Source of the DNA: Xanthomonas nasturtii
Lineage (GTDB): Bacteria > Pseudomonadota > Gammaproteobacteria > Xanthomonadales > Xanthomonadaceae
Length of the DNA: 64,000 bases
Reading direction: 5' to 3'
Assembly (NCBI RefSeq): GCF_001660815.1
Contig: NZ_LYMI01000003.1
Span: 1-64,000 of the forward strand
Under the pieces are notes generated by a model. That model was not told the DNA's origin. It made no database searches and saw only the letters and a list, made by a program, of their open reading frames with translations. Each line of letters begins with the position of its first letter. Position 1 is the stretch's first letter. Shown one piece after another: positions 53,079 through 62,802 of this stretch. The translations under genes and the position numbers were made by a program.

Positions 53079-54788
53079 TCAGTATCCGGCCGCCTGGCCG
53101 TCCTTGCGGCTTTCCGAGGCACCGTAGTACACGCCGTTGGCCGGGTCGCGCGCGATCGCCTGATAACCGCCATACGGGCCGTCGGCAAAGATCACCCGGT
53201 GGCCTTTGCGCATCAGCCCGCGAATGGTGTCGTAGGAAAAACCGGTTTCCAGGTTGACCTCGCCGCCATCGCTCATCGCGGTGGCCTGGCCGGTGGGCTC
53301 GGTGGAGCCTTCGTGCTGGATACGCGGTGCATCGCCGGCTTCCTGCAGATTCATATGGAAGTCCACCAGGTTCATCACGATCTGCACATGCCCCTGCGGC
53401 TGCATCGCCCCGCCCATCACGCCGAAGCTCAGCCACGGCTTGCCGTCCTTGGTGACGAAGGCCGGGATGATGGTCTGGAACGGCCGCTTGCCTGGCGCGT
53501 AGCCGTTGGGGTGATCCTTCTTGAGCACGAACATCTCGCCGCGGTCCTGCAGGATGAAGCCCAGCCCCGGCGGCGCCATGCCGCTGCCCATGCCGCGGTA
53601 GTTGGACTGGATCAGCGACACCATCATGCCGTCGGCATCGGCCACGGTCATGTAGATGGTGTCGCCCTCTTCCAGCTGCTTGGGCGTGCCCGGTTGCACT
53701 TCCTTGAGTGCCTTGTCCATGGAGATCAGCCCGCGGCGCTGGGCCGCGTAGTCCTTGGACACCAGCTTGGCCAGCGGTGCGGGCTGGAACGCCGGGTCGG
53801 CATAAAAGCGCGCACGGTCGGCAAACGCCAGCTTCTTGGCCTCGGTGAACAGGTGCACATGCTCGGCCGAGCCGAACGGGATCTTGGAAAAATCGTAGCC
53901 TTCCAGAATATTGAGCATCTGCAAGGCGGCAATGCCCTGGCTGTTGGGTGGCAGTTCCCAGACGTCGTAGCCGCGATAGTTGGTGCTGACCGGCTCCACC
54001 CACTCGCCCTGATGGCTGGCCATGTCCTCGTAGCTGAGGTAGCCGCCATTAGCCTTGAAATAGGCGCCGATGGTGCGCGCGATGGCGCCCTTGTAGAACG
54101 CATCACGGCCGCCATCGGCGATCTGCTGCAGCGTATTGGCCAGGTTCGGGTTCTTCCACAGCTCGCCCTTGCGCGGGGCGTGGCCGTCGATGGTGAACTG
54201 CTCCTTGAAGCCGGGGTACTGCGACAGGCGCGGCACCGAACGGTCCCAGTAATAGGCAATGGTTTCGGCCACCGGATGGCCTTCGCGCGCGTAGCGGATG
54301 GCCGGCGCCAGATTCTGCGCCATCGGCTTGCGCCCGAAGCGCTCATGCAGGGCGAACCAGCCGTCCACCGCGCCCGGCACCGACACCGGCAGCGGGCCGG
54401 TCGGCGGAATGTCCTTCAGGCCGCGCCGCTGGAACTCGGCCAGGGTCAGCGACTTGGGCGAGCGGCCCGAGCCGTTGTAACCGTAAAGTTTGCTGGTCTT
54501 GGGGTCCCACACGATCGCGAACAGGTCCCCGCCTACGCCGTTGCCGGTCGGCTCCATCAGGCCCAGCGCGGCGTTGGCGGCAATCGCCGCATCCACCGCC
54601 GAGCCACCGTTCTTCATGACATCCAACGCGATCTGGGTGGCCAGCGGTTGCGAGGTGGCGGCCATCGCGTGCGGGGCGATGACTTCCGAACGGGTGGCGA
54701 AGGGCTGCCCGGTGATCCGATCGGCAGCGTTGAGAGGTGGCGCAAGCAGCGCCAAGGCAGACACCAACAACACAGGTACGCAACGCAT
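53079..54788 (-). CDS. ggt: Gamma-glutamyltransferase (exported)
   Basis: GGT cleaves the gamma-glutamyl bond of glutathione and related peptides and transfers or hydrolyses it, in the periplasm. The 569-residue precursor has a signal peptide (LVSALALLAPPLNA-ADR) and Ntn-hydrolase features: HAMAATSQPLATQIALDVMK, NGGSAVDAAIAANAALGLME, GNGVGGDLFAIVWD near the N-terminus. EEGDTIYMTVADADG near residue 376 holds the self-cleavage site, with the threonine of GDT as nucleophile of the small subunit. GFILQDRG and FGVMGGAMQPQGHVQIVMN follow. Length is normal. The gene stands alone, 78 bases downstream of the MCP start on the same strand. Confidence 0.93.
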   Translation of the reverse strand: MRCVPVLLVSALALLAPPLNAADRITGQPFATRSEVIAPHAMAATSQPLATQIALDVMKNGGSAVDAAIAANAALGLMEPTGNGVGGDLFAIVWDPKTSKLYGYNGSGRSPKSLTLAEFQRRGLKDIPPTGPLPVSVPGAVDGWFALHERFGRKPMAQNLAPAIRYAREGHPVAETIAYYWDRSVPRLSQYPGFKEQFTIDGHAPRKGELWKNPNLANTLQQIADGGRDAFYKGAIARTIGAYFKANGGYLSYEDMASHQGEWVEPVSTNYRGYDVWELPPNSQGIAALQMLNILEGYDFSKIPFGSAEHVHLFTEAKKLAFADRARFYADPAFQPAPLAKLVSKDYAAQRRGLISMDKALKEVQPGTPKQLEEGDTIYMTVADADGMMVSLIQSNYRGMGSGMAPPGLGFILQDRGEMFVLKKDHPNGYAPGKRPFQTIIPAFVTKDGKPWLSFGVMGGAMQPQGHVQIVMNLVDFHMNLQEAGDAPRIQHEGSTEPTGQATAMSDGGEVNLETGFSYDTIRGLMRKGHRVIFADGPYGGYQAIARDPANGVYYGASESRKDGQAAGY

Positions 54789-55048
54789 GACAGAAAATCC
54801 CCGGACACAACGTGTGAGACGCCAACCATACCAGCGGGCCGGGCTGCCTCGTTCGGTACACGCTGCCCGGCACGTTGAATGCCGCGCAGATGGTGACCGC
54901 CGTCGGCGCTTGTTGTGTCAGGCCGATGCTGTTTCAGTGGTAACCATGCTGCTGCCGCACGGCTTTGCACGCATCTCTGCAGATCGATGCAGCGGTTTCA
55001 TGCGCAAGGGTTGACACCCTGGCTGCCGCGATGGTTATCTCAGCTCCA
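54789..55048. other. Intergenic region holding the ggt and ilv promoters
   Basis: About 260 bases between the divergent ggt start and the ilv leader peptide. AGGGTTGACACC near 55007-55018 contains a TTGACA-like -35 (TTGACA at 55011-55016), and GGTTATCTC near 55034-55042 supplies a -10-like TTATCT (55036-55041) 19 bases on, so ilv transcription would begin just before or at the leader ATG. Nothing else is recognised. Confidence 0.5.
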
Positions 55049-55171
55049 TGCACCACCGCCCCACCACCTCGAACGCCCTGATGTCCGCGCCTTCCGGCGC
55101 GTTGGCAGCCTCGCTTCTCGTGCTCGTACTTATTACCTCGCCAACCGGTGCGGGACGAGACTTCGTGTAGG
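55049..55171 (+). CDS. ilvL: ilv operon leader peptide
   Basis: A 40-codon frame upstream of ilvC. Near its end it has a dense run of regulatory codons: SLLVLVLIT (residues 22-30), that is four Leu, two Val and one Ile in nine codons. It is followed 29 bases after the stop by a GC hairpin with a T-rich tail. This is the layout of transcription attenuation: when charged Leu/Val/Ile tRNAs are scarce the ribosome stalls in the run and the terminator cannot form. The ATG is 33 bases after a TTGACA-like box, so the leader may be translated from a very short 5' end; no clear ribosome site is seen. It is too short for most gene finders. Confidence 0.85.
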
Positions 55172-55199
55172 CAACAGACACACAAGGCTTCGATCAGAC

Positions 55200-55233
55200 C
55201 CCGCACCGGCAACGGCGCGGGGTTTCGCGTTTC
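55200..55233 (+). terminator. Attenuator terminator of the ilv-leu operon
   Basis: CCCCGC at 55200-55205 pairs with GCGGGG at 55218-55223, with an inner CCG/CGG pair, followed by TTTCGCGTTT. It lies between the leader peptide stop and ilvC. The leader around GACGAGACTTCG may form the competing antiterminator. Confidence 0.82.
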
Positions 55234-55441
55234 AGGGACCACCAAAAGTTTCGAATGACATGAACGACATCACCAACATCGCCAGAACATCTACCAGCAA
55301 CGCCCATCCCTGCGCTGCTGGCAGCGTCTGCATGTGCAGTGCCGTCGCGCATCCCCGCTTTGCTCAGCCGGCCAGTGTCTGCACTGCCGGCTGATCTCTT
55401 TCCACTGCAATCTCCACTGCCAACCCCGCAAGGACACCTTC

Positions 55442-56443
55442 ATGAGCAACGACACCCAACCGAAAATCGCGATCATCGGCTACGGCAGCCAGGGCCGCGC
55501 GCATGCGCTGAACCTGCGCGATTCCGGCTTCGACGTCACTGTCGGCCTGCGTGCCGGTGGCCCGACCGAATCCAAGGCCCAGGCCGACGGCTTCACCGTC
55601 GTGGCGCCCTCAGAGGCGGTCAAGAGCGCCGACCTGGTCGCCATCCTGACCCCGGACATGGTGCAGAAGAAGCTCTATGAAGAGGTCATCGCCCCGAACA
55701 TGAAACAGGGTGCCTGTCTGTTGTTCGCGCATGGCCTGAACGTGCATTTCGACATGATCACCCCGCGCGCCGATCTGGACGTGGTGCTGGTCGCGCCCAA
55801 GGGCCCGGGCGCGCTGGTGCGTCGCGAATATGAAATCGGCCGCGGCGTGCCGTGCATCTATGCGGTGTACCAGGACACCAGCGGCAAGGCCGAGCAGTTC
55901 GCGCTGACCTATGCCGGCGGCCTGGGCGGCGCGCGCGCCAACATCATCAAGACCACCTTCAAGGAAGAGACCGAAACCGATCTGTTCGGCGAGCAGGCCG
56001 TGCTGTGCGGCGGCGCCTCGTCGCTGGTGCAGGCCGGGTTCGAAGTGCTGGTGGAAGCCGGCTACCAGCCGGAAATCGCGTACTACGAAGTGCTGCACGA
56101 ATTGAAGTTGATCGTGGACCTGTTCTATGAAGGCGGCATCACCCGCATGCTGGAATTCGTCTCCGAAACCGCGCAATACGGCGACTATGTCAGCGGCCCG
56201 CGCGTGATCGACGCCAGCACCAAGGCGCGCATGAAGGACGTGCTGACCGACATCCAGAACGGCACCTTCACCAAGAACTGGGTGGCCGAGTACGAAGCCG
56301 GCCTGCCGAACTACAGCAAGTTCAAGCAGGCCGATCTGGAGCACCCGATCGAGGAAGTGGGCAAGAAGCTGCGCGCCAAGATGGTGTGGCTCAACGGTCA
56401 GCAGCAGGCCGCCGCCGCACCCGCGAATCAACAGGCGGCGTAA
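55442..56443 (+). CDS. ilvC: Ketol-acid reductoisomerase
   Basis: IlvC rearranges and reduces acetolactate or acetohydroxybutyrate with NADPH and magnesium, step two of valine and isoleucine synthesis. The 333-residue class I enzyme has the dinucleotide fold [20 protein letters not shown] at residue 9, [20 protein letters not shown] near residue 100, [20 protein letters not shown], and metal-site acidic residues in [17 protein letters not shown] near residue 176 and [19 protein letters not shown]. Length is that of the short class I form. The ATG at 55442 begins [11 protein letters not shown]. First structural gene of the operon, 208 bases behind the attenuator; 43 bases separate it from ilvG. 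Confidence 0.96.
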   Translation: MSNDTQPKIAIIGYGSQGRAHALNLRDSGFDVTVGLRAGGPTESKAQADGFTVVAPSEAVKSADLVAILTPDMVQKKLYEEVIAPNMKQGACLLFAHGLNVHFDMITPRADLDVVLVAPKGPGALVRREYEIGRGVPCIYAVYQDTSGKAEQFALTYAGGLGGARANIIKTTFKEETETDLFGEQAVLCGGASSLVQAGFEVLVEAGYQPEIAYYEVLHELKLIVDLFYEGGITRMLEFVSETAQYGDYVSGPRVIDASTKARMKDVLTDIQNGTFTKNWVAEYEAGLPNYSKFKQADLEHPIEEVGKKLRAKMVWLNGQQQAAAAPANQQAA

Positions 56444-56486
56444 CGCCGCCGCCTCCCCCACCGCTTAAACCGAAGGTCCGCAACGC

Positions 56487-58208
56487 ATGAACACCTCCGC
56501 ACACAGCGCGCCCCGCAACGGCGCGCGCTGGCTGACGCAGGCCCTGGAAGCCGAAGGCGTGGAAACGCTGTTCGGCTATCCGGGCGGCACCATCATGCCG
56601 TTCTACGACGCCCTGGTGGATTCCAGGCTCAAGCACATCCTGGTCCGTCACGAGCAGGGCGCCGCACTCGCTGCCAATGGCTATGCACGTGCCAGCGGCC
56701 GGGTCGGCGTATGCGTGGCCACCTCCGGCCCCGGCGCGTCCAACCTGGTCACCGGCATCGCCGACGCGATGCTCGATTCGGTGCCGATGGTGTGCCTGAC
56801 CGGCCAGGTCGCCACGCCGTTGCTGGGCACCGACGCGTTCCAGGAACTGGACGTGTTCGGCATGACCATGCCGATCGTCAAGCACAGCTTTCTGGTGCGG
56901 CGTGTGGAGGACCTTCCGGCAATGGTGCGCGAGGCGTTTCGCATCGCGCGCGAAGGACGTCCCGGGCCGGTGCTGATCGACCTGCCCAAGGACGTGCAGG
57001 TGGCCGATGCCTCGCATCTGCCGGTGCATGTTCCGGCCGCGGTGTTGCCGCCGCCGGCACCGGCGGATGCGAAACTGGCCGACGCACTGGCGGCGATCGC
57101 CGGTGCCGAGCGCCCGGTGGTGTACGGCGGTGGCGGGATTGCACTGGCCGGCGCTGTGGATGCATTCCGTCGCTTCGTCGAAGCCACCGGCATCCCGACC
57201 GCGCTGACCTTGCGCGGCCTGGGCGCGTTGCCGCATGCGCATCCGGATTACCTGGGCATGCTGGGCATGCACGGCACCCGTGCGGCCAATATGGCCATCC
57301 AGGAATGCGACCTGCTGGTGGTGGTGGGCGCACGGTTCGACGACCGTGCCACCGGCAAATTGAGCGAGTTTGCCCCGTTTGCGCGCGTCATCCATCTGGA
57401 TGCCGACGCGTATGAAATCTCCAAGCTGCGCACCGCCGATATCGCGGTGCCCGGCGATGTGGCAACCAGTCTGAAAGCATTGAGTGCGGCACGTGGCAAC
57501 TGCCAGGCCTGGCGCACGCGCTGTTTTGCCAACCGCGAAAAATTCGGCGCGCGTTACGACGCGCCCGGTACCGACATCTATGCCCCGGCGCTGCTGAAGC
57601 GCCTGAGCGAAGTGGCCCCGGCCGACACCATCATCGCCTGCGATGTCGGTCAGCATCAGATGTGGGTGGCCCAGCATTGCCGCTTCAACCATCCACGTAA
57701 TCACCTCACCAGTGGCGCGCTGGGCACCATGGGCTTCGGCCTGCCGGCGGCGATGGGCGCGCAGTTCGCCTGCCCGGACCGTACCGTGGTACTGGTCTCC
57801 GGCGACGGCAGTTTCATGATGAATGTGCAGGAGCTGGTGACGATTGCGCGCTGCAAGCTGCCGGTGAAGATCGTGCTGCTGGATAACAGCTCGCTGGGCA
57901 TGGTGCGGCAATGGCAGGAGCTGTTCTTTGCCGAGCGTTACAGCGAGATCGACCTGTCCGACAACCCGGATTTCGCGGCATTGGCGCAGGTGTTCGGCAT
58001 CCCGGCCAAGCGCATCATCGCGCGCGGCGAGGTGGATGCGGCGCTGGCGGAGTTACTGGCCCAGCCCGGCCCCGGCCTGCTGCATGTGGCCATCGACGCA
58101 CGCGCCAACGTGTGGCCGCTGGTGCCGCCCAACAACGCCAACAGCACCATGCTGGACAGCAATCCCGCACACGCGGCCAAGGAGACGACACATGCGTTAC
58201 CGGCTTGA
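56487..58208 (+). CDS. ilvG: Acetolactate synthase, large (catalytic) subunit
   Basis: This ThDP enzyme joins two pyruvates, or pyruvate and 2-oxobutyrate, to the first committed intermediates of Val, Leu and Ile. The 573-residue protein has the N-terminal GARWLTQALEAEGVETLFGYPGG with the catalytic glutamate in RHEQGAALAANGYARASGRV near residue 52, SGPGASNLVTGIADAMLDS, and a FAD-binding middle domain. The ThDP-magnesium motif GDGSFMMNVQEL lies near residue 437, closed by KIVLLDNSSLGMVRQWQELF. The start is the ATG at 56487. Its last 17 bases overlap ilvM, so the two subunits are translationally coupled. Confidence 0.96.
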   Translation: MNTSAHSAPRNGARWLTQALEAEGVETLFGYPGGTIMPFYDALVDSRLKHILVRHEQGAALAANGYARASGRVGVCVATSGPGASNLVTGIADAMLDSVPMVCLTGQVATPLLGTDAFQELDVFGMTMPIVKHSFLVRRVEDLPAMVREAFRIAREGRPGPVLIDLPKDVQVADASHLPVHVPAAVLPPPAPADAKLADALAAIAGAERPVVYGGGGIALAGAVDAFRRFVEATGIPTALTLRGLGALPHAHPDYLGMLGMHGTRAANMAIQECDLLVVVGARFDDRATGKLSEFAPFARVIHLDADAYEISKLRTADIAVPGDVATSLKALSAARGNCQAWRTRCFANREKFGARYDAPGTDIYAPALLKRLSEVAPADTIIACDVGQHQMWVAQHCRFNHPRNHLTSGALGTMGFGLPAAMGAQFACPDRTVVLVSGDGSFMMNVQELVTIARCKLPVKIVLLDNSSLGMVRQWQELFFAERYSEIDLSDNPDFAALAQVFGIPAKRIIARGEVDAALAELLAQPGPGLLHVAIDARANVWPLVPPNNANSTMLDSNPAHAAKETTHALPA

Positions 58209-58449
58209 CCTGGTGTTGAAGCCGGCCGAAGGCGCACTGGTGCGGGTGATCGGCATGACCGAGCGCCGCGGGTTTCGCCCGTGCGCGATCCAGGGCGCTG
58301 CTGCACCCGACGCTGCCGGGCGCTGGCATCTGCAACTGGACGTGGACAGCAGCCGTCCGCCCGAAACGCTGCGCCTGCAACTGGAAAAGGTGTACGACTG
58401 CGAGTCGGTGGTGATCACCGCATTGGATTCGGTCGAGGCGGCGGCATGA
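58192..58449 (+). CDS. ilvM: Acetolactate synthase, small (regulatory) subunit, short ACT type
   Basis: An 85-residue single ACT-domain subunit like E. coli IlvM. It reads YRLDLVLKPAEGALVRVIGM, then TERRGFRP (the ACT turn with GF), WHLQLDVDSS, LRLQLEKVYDCESVVI. Small subunits of this short type stabilise and tune the catalytic subunit and give little or no valine inhibition in known cases. AAGGAG ends about 8 bases before the ATG at 58192, inside ilvG. It is followed by ilvA in the same direction. Confidence 0.9.
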   Translation: MRYRLDLVLKPAEGALVRVIGMTERRGFRPCAIQGAAAPDAAGRWHLQLDVDSSRPPETLRLQLEKVYDCESVVITALDSVEAAA

Positions 58450-58554
58450 CCATGCAGGCTTCGGGTACGCAGAGCCCGGTCACGCACACCTCGCGTGACC
58501 ATCAGATCGCCGTCCGGAGGTGTCTTCTTCCGGATCGGCCGCGCGCGTGCCGCA

Positions 58555-59673
58555 ATGCCTGATTCCGGCCGCCCTTCCGCACAGGAGCCAGAGGTAAGCG
58601 AGGTGGCCATCAGCGTGGCCGACGTACTGGCCGCACAGGCACGTCTGCGCAAGTACCTGTCGCCCACGCCACTGCATTACGCCGAGCGTTTCGGCGTGTG
58701 GTTGAAGCTGGAGAATTTGCAGCGCACCGGGTCCTACAAGGTGCGCGGCGCATTGAATGCGTTGCTGGCCGGGCTGGAACGCGGTGACGAGCGTCCGGTG
58801 ATCTGCGCCTCGGCAGGCAATCACGCCCAAGGTGTCGCGTGGTCGGCCTATCGGCTGGGCGTGCAGGCCATCACGGTGATGCCGTTTGGCGCCCCGCAGA
58901 CCAAGATCGCCGGCGTCGCGCACTGGGGCGCCACCGTGCGGCAACACGGCAACAGCTATGACGAGGCCTTTACGTTCGCGCGCGAACTGGCCGATCAGAA
59001 CGGCTATCGCTTCCTGTCAGCTTTCGACGACCCGGACGTGATCGCCGGCCAGGGCACGGTGGGCATCGAGCTGGCGGCGCATGCGCCGGACGTGGTGATC
59101 GTGCCGATTGGCGGCGGCGGGCTGGCGTCCGGTGTGGCGCTGGCGTTGAAATCGCAGGGCGTGCGCGTTGTCGGCGCGCAGGTGGAAGGCGTAGATTCGA
59201 TGGCCCGTGCGGTGCGCGGCGACTTCCGCGAAATCACTCCCGTCCCCACCCTGGCCGACGGTGTGAAGGTCAAGATTCCCGGTTTCCTCACCCGCCGCCT
59301 GTGCGCGAGCCTGCTCGACGATGTGGTGATCGTGCGCGAGGCAGAATTACGCGAAACAGTGGTGCGCTTGGCACTGGAAGAACACGTTATCGCCGAAGGT
59401 GCGGGGGCACTCGCCTTGGCCGCCGGTCGCCGCGTTTCAGGGAAACGCAAATGTGCGGTGGTCTCTGGCGGTAATATCGACGCCACCGTTCTGGCCACAC
59501 TCTTGTCCGAAGTGCGGCCGCGTCCGCCACGCAAGCCGCGCCGTCGCAATACCGAGCGACTGCGTAACGAACGCAGCGCCAAGCCTTCACCCCACACACC
59601 CGTTCTTTCCCGCCCATCCGCAGTCGCTCCAACGCCTGTCACCGCCATCGCCGTAGAGGAGTCTTCCTGGTGA
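58555..59673 (+). CDS. ilvA: Threonine dehydratase, no ACT domain, with basic C-terminal tail
   Basis: A PLP enzyme that deaminates threonine to 2-oxobutyrate, the entry to isoleucine. The 372-residue protein has [19 protein letters not shown] with the PLP lysine near residue 63, [40 protein letters not shown] near residue 182, and [17 protein letters not shown]. Catalytic parts are complete, but the usual C-terminal ACT regulatory domains of biosynthetic IlvA are absent, as in TdcB-type enzymes. Instead, about 50 residues rich in Arg, Pro and Ser follow ([19 protein letters not shown]). Other in-frame starts are GTG at 58495 and GTG at 58603. The stop overlaps the leuA start in GTGA. Confidence 0.88.
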   Translation: MPDSGRPSAQEPEVSEVAISVADVLAAQARLRKYLSPTPLHYAERFGVWLKLENLQRTGSYKVRGALNALLAGLERGDERPVICASAGNHAQGVAWSAYRLGVQAITVMPFGAPQTKIAGVAHWGATVRQHGNSYDEAFTFARELADQNGYRFLSAFDDPDVIAGQGTVGIELAAHAPDVVIVPIGGGGLASGVALALKSQGVRVVGAQVEGVDSMARAVRGDFREITPVPTLADGVKVKIPGFLTRRLCASLLDDVVIVREAELRETVVRLALEEHVIAEGAGALALAAGRRVSGKRKCAVVSGGNIDATVLATLLSEVRPRPPRKPRRRNTERLRNERSAKPSPHTPVLSRPSAVAPTPVTAIAVEESSW

Positions 59674-61232
59674 ACACGACCGTATCCAACCAGACGCCGC
59701 GTATCCGAATTTTCGACACCACCCTGCGCGACGGCGAGCAATCCCCCGGCTGCAGCATGACGCCCCAGCAAAAGCTGGTGATGGCGCGCGCGCTGGACGA
59801 GCTCGGCGTGGACATTATCGAAACCGGCTTCCCGGCCAGCTCGCACTCCGACCGCGAAGCGGTCGCAATGATGGGACGCGAACTGCGGCGCCCTACGCTG
59901 GCGGTGCTGTCGCGCTGCCTGCAGGCCGATATCGAAACCTCGGCGCGCGTGCTGGAAGCGGCTGCCAATCCGCGCCTGCATGTGTTCCTGTCTACCAGCC
60001 CGTTGCACCGCGAGCACAAACTGCGGATGAGCCGCGAGCAGGTGCTGGAATCGGTGCACAGGCATGTGACATTGGCACGCAGCTACATCGACGATGTGGA
60101 ATTTTCTGCCGAAGATGCCACGCGCACCGAAGAAGATTTCCTGGCCGAGGTCACGCGCGTGGCCATCGCCGCCGGTGCCACCACCATCAATCTGCCCGAC
60201 ACGGTGGGCTTCACCACGCCGGAAGAAATCCGCGGCATGTTCTCGCGCCTGATCGCCAGCGTGGAAGGTGCCGACAGCGTCATCTTCAGCGCGCACTGCC
60301 ATAACGATCTGGGCCTGGCGGTAGCCAACTCGCTGGCCGCCATCGAAGGCGGCGCACGCCAGGTCGAATGCACCATCAATGGCATCGGCGAGCGCGCCGG
60401 CAACTGCGCGCTGGAAGAAATCACCATGGCGCTGAAGGTGCGCGGTGCGTTCTACAACATCGATAGCGACATCAACACGCCGCGCATCGTGTCCACGTCG
60501 CAGTTGCTACAGCGCCTGGTCGGCATGCCGGTACAGCGCAACAAGGCGGTAGTGGGCGGCAACGCGTTCGCGCACGAATCGGGCATCCATCAGCACGGCA
60601 TGCTGCGCCACCGCGGCACCTACGAAATCATGCGCCCGGAAGACGTGGGCTGGGAGTCGTCGCAGATGGTGCTGGGCCGCCATAGCGGCCGTGCAGCGGT
60701 CGAGCAACGCCTGCGTGCATTGGGCTACCTGCTGGAAGAGGAAGAGGTCAAGCTGGTGTTCGAGCAGTTCAAGGCGCTGTGCGAGAAGCAGCGCGTGGTC
60801 ACCGACGTGGATCTGCAAACATTGATGCAGGACGCCACCGTCCAGGAAGGCTATCGCCTGGCCTCGATGACCATCAGCGATGTCGGCAGCCGCGCGAATG
60901 CGCTGGTGGAATTGTCCGATCCGGAAGGCAATCGCGTCGCCGAAACTGCGCAAGGCAATGGTCCGGTGGATGCGCTATTCGGAGCGCTGGCCTCGGCCAC
61001 TGGCGTGAAGCTGGAACTGGACAGCTACCAGGTCCACAGCGTGGGCATCGGTGCGGACGCACGTGGCGAAGCCAGCCTGAGCGTGCGCCACGAGGGTGTG
61101 GAATACGAAGGCACCGGCACCAGCAAGGACATCATCGAAGCCAGCGCACTGGCATGGCTGGATGTGGCCAACCGCCTGCTGCGTCAGCGCGAGCGCGGCG
61201 TGGTCGCCGGCAAGACCGCTGCGGTAGCGTAA
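59670..61232 (+). CDS. leuA: 2-Isopropylmalate synthase
   Basis: LeuA condenses acetyl-CoA with 2-ketoisovalerate, the first step specific to leucine. The 520-residue protein has [20 protein letters not shown] with the metal aspartate near residue 17, [39 protein letters not shown] with the metal histidines near residues 208-210, [19 protein letters not shown], and [19 protein letters not shown]. The C-terminal 130 residues are the leucine-feedback LeuA-dimer domain. It starts at GTG 59670, overlapping the ilvA stop, so leuA is the last coupled gene of the ilv operon. The remaining leu genes (leuC, leuD, leuB) are on the other strand just downstream, meeting it tail to tail. Confidence 0.96.
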   Translation: MNTTVSNQTPRIRIFDTTLRDGEQSPGCSMTPQQKLVMARALDELGVDIIETGFPASSHSDREAVAMMGRELRRPTLAVLSRCLQADIETSARVLEAAANPRLHVFLSTSPLHREHKLRMSREQVLESVHRHVTLARSYIDDVEFSAEDATRTEEDFLAEVTRVAIAAGATTINLPDTVGFTTPEEIRGMFSRLIASVEGADSVIFSAHCHNDLGLAVANSLAAIEGGARQVECTINGIGERAGNCALEEITMALKVRGAFYNIDSDINTPRIVSTSQLLQRLVGMPVQRNKAVVGGNAFAHESGIHQHGMLRHRGTYEIMRPEDVGWESSQMVLGRHSGRAAVEQRLRALGYLLEEEEVKLVFEQFKALCEKQRVVTDVDLQTLMQDATVQEGYRLASMTISDVGSRANALVELSDPEGNRVAETAQGNGPVDALFGALASATGVKLELDSYQVHSVGIGADARGEASLSVRHEGVEYEGTGTSKDIIEASALAWLDVANRLLRQRERGVVAGKTAAVA

Positions 61233-61263
61233 CACTGCTCATTCGCTGGACGATGCAAACCTG

Positions 61264-61294
61264 ACGGCCGACGGAGTGATCCGCTGGCCGTTTT
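61264..61294 (+). terminator. Probable terminator of the ilv-leuA operon
   Basis: ACGGCC (61264-61269) pairs with GGCCGT (61286-61291) across a 16-base loop, followed by TTTGGTGTTTGG. The T-run is broken, so strength is uncertain; the position 31 bases past the leuA stop fits. Confidence 0.6.
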
Positions 61295-61378
61295 GGTGTT
61301 TGGTGATTGGTAATTTGAACGTCTTCTAAGAATGCTTGCTTGCCGATCAGCAGCCGCGAAGAGCGGGAGCGCGGCGTC

Positions 61379-61458
61379 GTGTCCAGGGGCGGGACCGTTG
61401 GCGGCATGGATGCCGCCAACAAGCCTCCAGGGACGGATTCACGGCGTGTCCCGACACC
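61379..61458 (+). repeat. Dispersed repeat, copy D (single arm only)
   Basis: A lone arm without the core of copies A-C. It has GGCGGGACC, a perfect palindrome of two 11-base arms at 61397-61420, and then AAGCCTCCAGGGACGGATTC ACGGCGTGTCCC, nearly identical to the right arm of copy B (about 1954-2015). The outer ends carry GTGTCC (61380-61385) and GGCGTGTCCCGACACC. It sits between the convergent leuA and leuB genes. Confidence 0.78.
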
Positions 61459-61576
61459 GGATGCGGCATCGCACGATCGACCAATACGCTTCTGTCGAAA
61501 AATTCTGTGCGCGACATCCCTCACTTCAATGCGAGTGCTTCGCTTGACTGATGTGATCAGACATGGAGAGCCACCA

Positions 61577-61612
61577 AACGAAAGTGGCTATCGCCCGAAG
61601 AACGATAGCCAC
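61577..61612 (-). terminator. Rho-independent terminator of the leuCDB run
   Basis: A perfect 10-bp stem GTGGCTATCG (61584-61593) with CGATAGCCAC (61603-61612) lies 37 bases past the leuB stop; on the minus strand it is followed by TTTCGTTT. Confidence 0.8.
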
Positions 61613-61648
61613 CAGCACAACTACAACGCTTCGAGAAAGCGAGCACTT

Positions 61649-62722
61649 TTACAGCGCGGCCACCACTGCATCGCCCATTGCCACAGTGCCGACCTTGGTG
61701 GTGCCTTCCGACCAGATGTCGGCAGTGCGCAGGCCTTGGTCGAGCACCTTGCCGACAGCTTGCTCGATCGCATCGGCAGGGGCGGCCTGCGCGAAGGTGT
61801 AGCGCAACATCATCGCCACCGACAGGATGGTGGCCAACGGATTGGCGATGCCCTTGCCGGCGATGTCCGGCGCCGAACCGTGGCACGGCTCGTACATGCC
61901 CTTATTGTTGGCATCCAGCGAGGCCGATGGCAGCATGCCGATCGAGCCGGTGAGCATGGAGGCCTGGTCGGACAGGATGTCGCCGAACATGTTGTCGGTC
62001 ACGATCACATCGAACTGCTTGGGCGCACGCACCAACTGCATGGCCGCGTTGTCCACGTACATGTGCGACAGCACGATATCCGGGTAGTCCTTGGCGACTT
62101 CTTCGACCACTGCACGCCAGAGCTGGCTGGATGCCAGCACGTTGGCCTTGTCGACCGAGCACAACTTTTTGCCACGCAAGCGCGCCATGTCGAAGCCGGC
62201 CTTGGCGATGCGGCGGATCTCGCTTTCGCTGTACGGCAAGGTGTCGTAGGCCTGGCGTTCGCCGTTATCCAGCGTGCGCGTACCGCGCGGCTGACCGAAG
62301 TAAATGCCGCCGGTGAGTTCGCGCAGGATCAGCAGATCCAGCCCGGACACCACCTCCGGCTTGAGCGTGGAGGCATCGGCCAATTGCGGATACAGCAACG
62401 CCGGGCGCAGGTTGGCGAACAGGCCCAGCTGCGAGCGGATCTTGAGCAGGCCGCGTTCCGGGCGCAGCGACGGGTCGATGGTGTCCCACTGGGGGCCACC
62501 GACTGCGCCCAGCAGCACTGCATCGGCAGCGCGTGCGCGCTCCAGTGTTTCATCGGCCAACGGGCTGCCGTACTTGTCGTAGGCCGCGCCACCCAGTTCG
62601 TCGTACACCAGGCTATAGCCAAGACCGTGCTGCGCGTCGATGCGCGTCAGCACCTTGACCGCTTCGGCCATGATTTCCGGGCCGATGCCGTCGCCGGGAA
62701 GAATCAGAATCTGCTTGCTCAT
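61649..62722 (-). CDS. leuB: 3-Isopropylmalate dehydrogenase
   Basis: LeuB oxidises and decarboxylates 3-isopropylmalate with NAD+. The 357-residue protein has [20 protein letters not shown] at the N-terminus, [11 protein letters not shown] near residue 72, [35 protein letters not shown] near residue 137, [20 protein letters not shown] near residue 240 with the metal aspartates, and [20 protein letters not shown] near residue 280. Length and motifs are standard. The start is the ATG at 62722. It is the last gene of the minus-strand leuC-leuD-leuB group, 80 bases behind leuD, and ends in a strong hairpin. Confidence 0.97.
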   Translation of the reverse strand: MSKQILILPGDGIGPEIMAEAVKVLTRIDAQHGLGYSLVYDELGGAAYDKYGSPLADETLERARAADAVLLGAVGGPQWDTIDPSLRPERGLLKIRSQLGLFANLRPALLYPQLADASTLKPEVVSGLDLLILRELTGGIYFGQPRGTRTLDNGERQAYDTLPYSESEIRRIAKAGFDMARLRGKKLCSVDKANVLASSQLWRAVVEEVAKDYPDIVLSHMYVDNAAMQLVRAPKQFDVIVTDNMFGDILSDQASMLTGSIGMLPSASLDANNKGMYEPCHGSAPDIAGKGIANPLATILSVAMMLRYTFAQAAPADAIEQAVGKVLDQGLRTADIWSEGTTKVGTVAMGDAVVAAL

Positions 62723-62802
62723 GCAATCCTCGTGGAATGACGCAACGGCGCCGGTTATTTCAATGTGCTGCGGTGTTCACCGCGCAAACGTCACTGCACA
62801 AC

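Noticed and set aside
53073-54878. 601-codon plus-strand open frame opposite ggt
   Set aside because: Antisense shadow; the minus strand encodes a complete gamma-glutamyltransferase.
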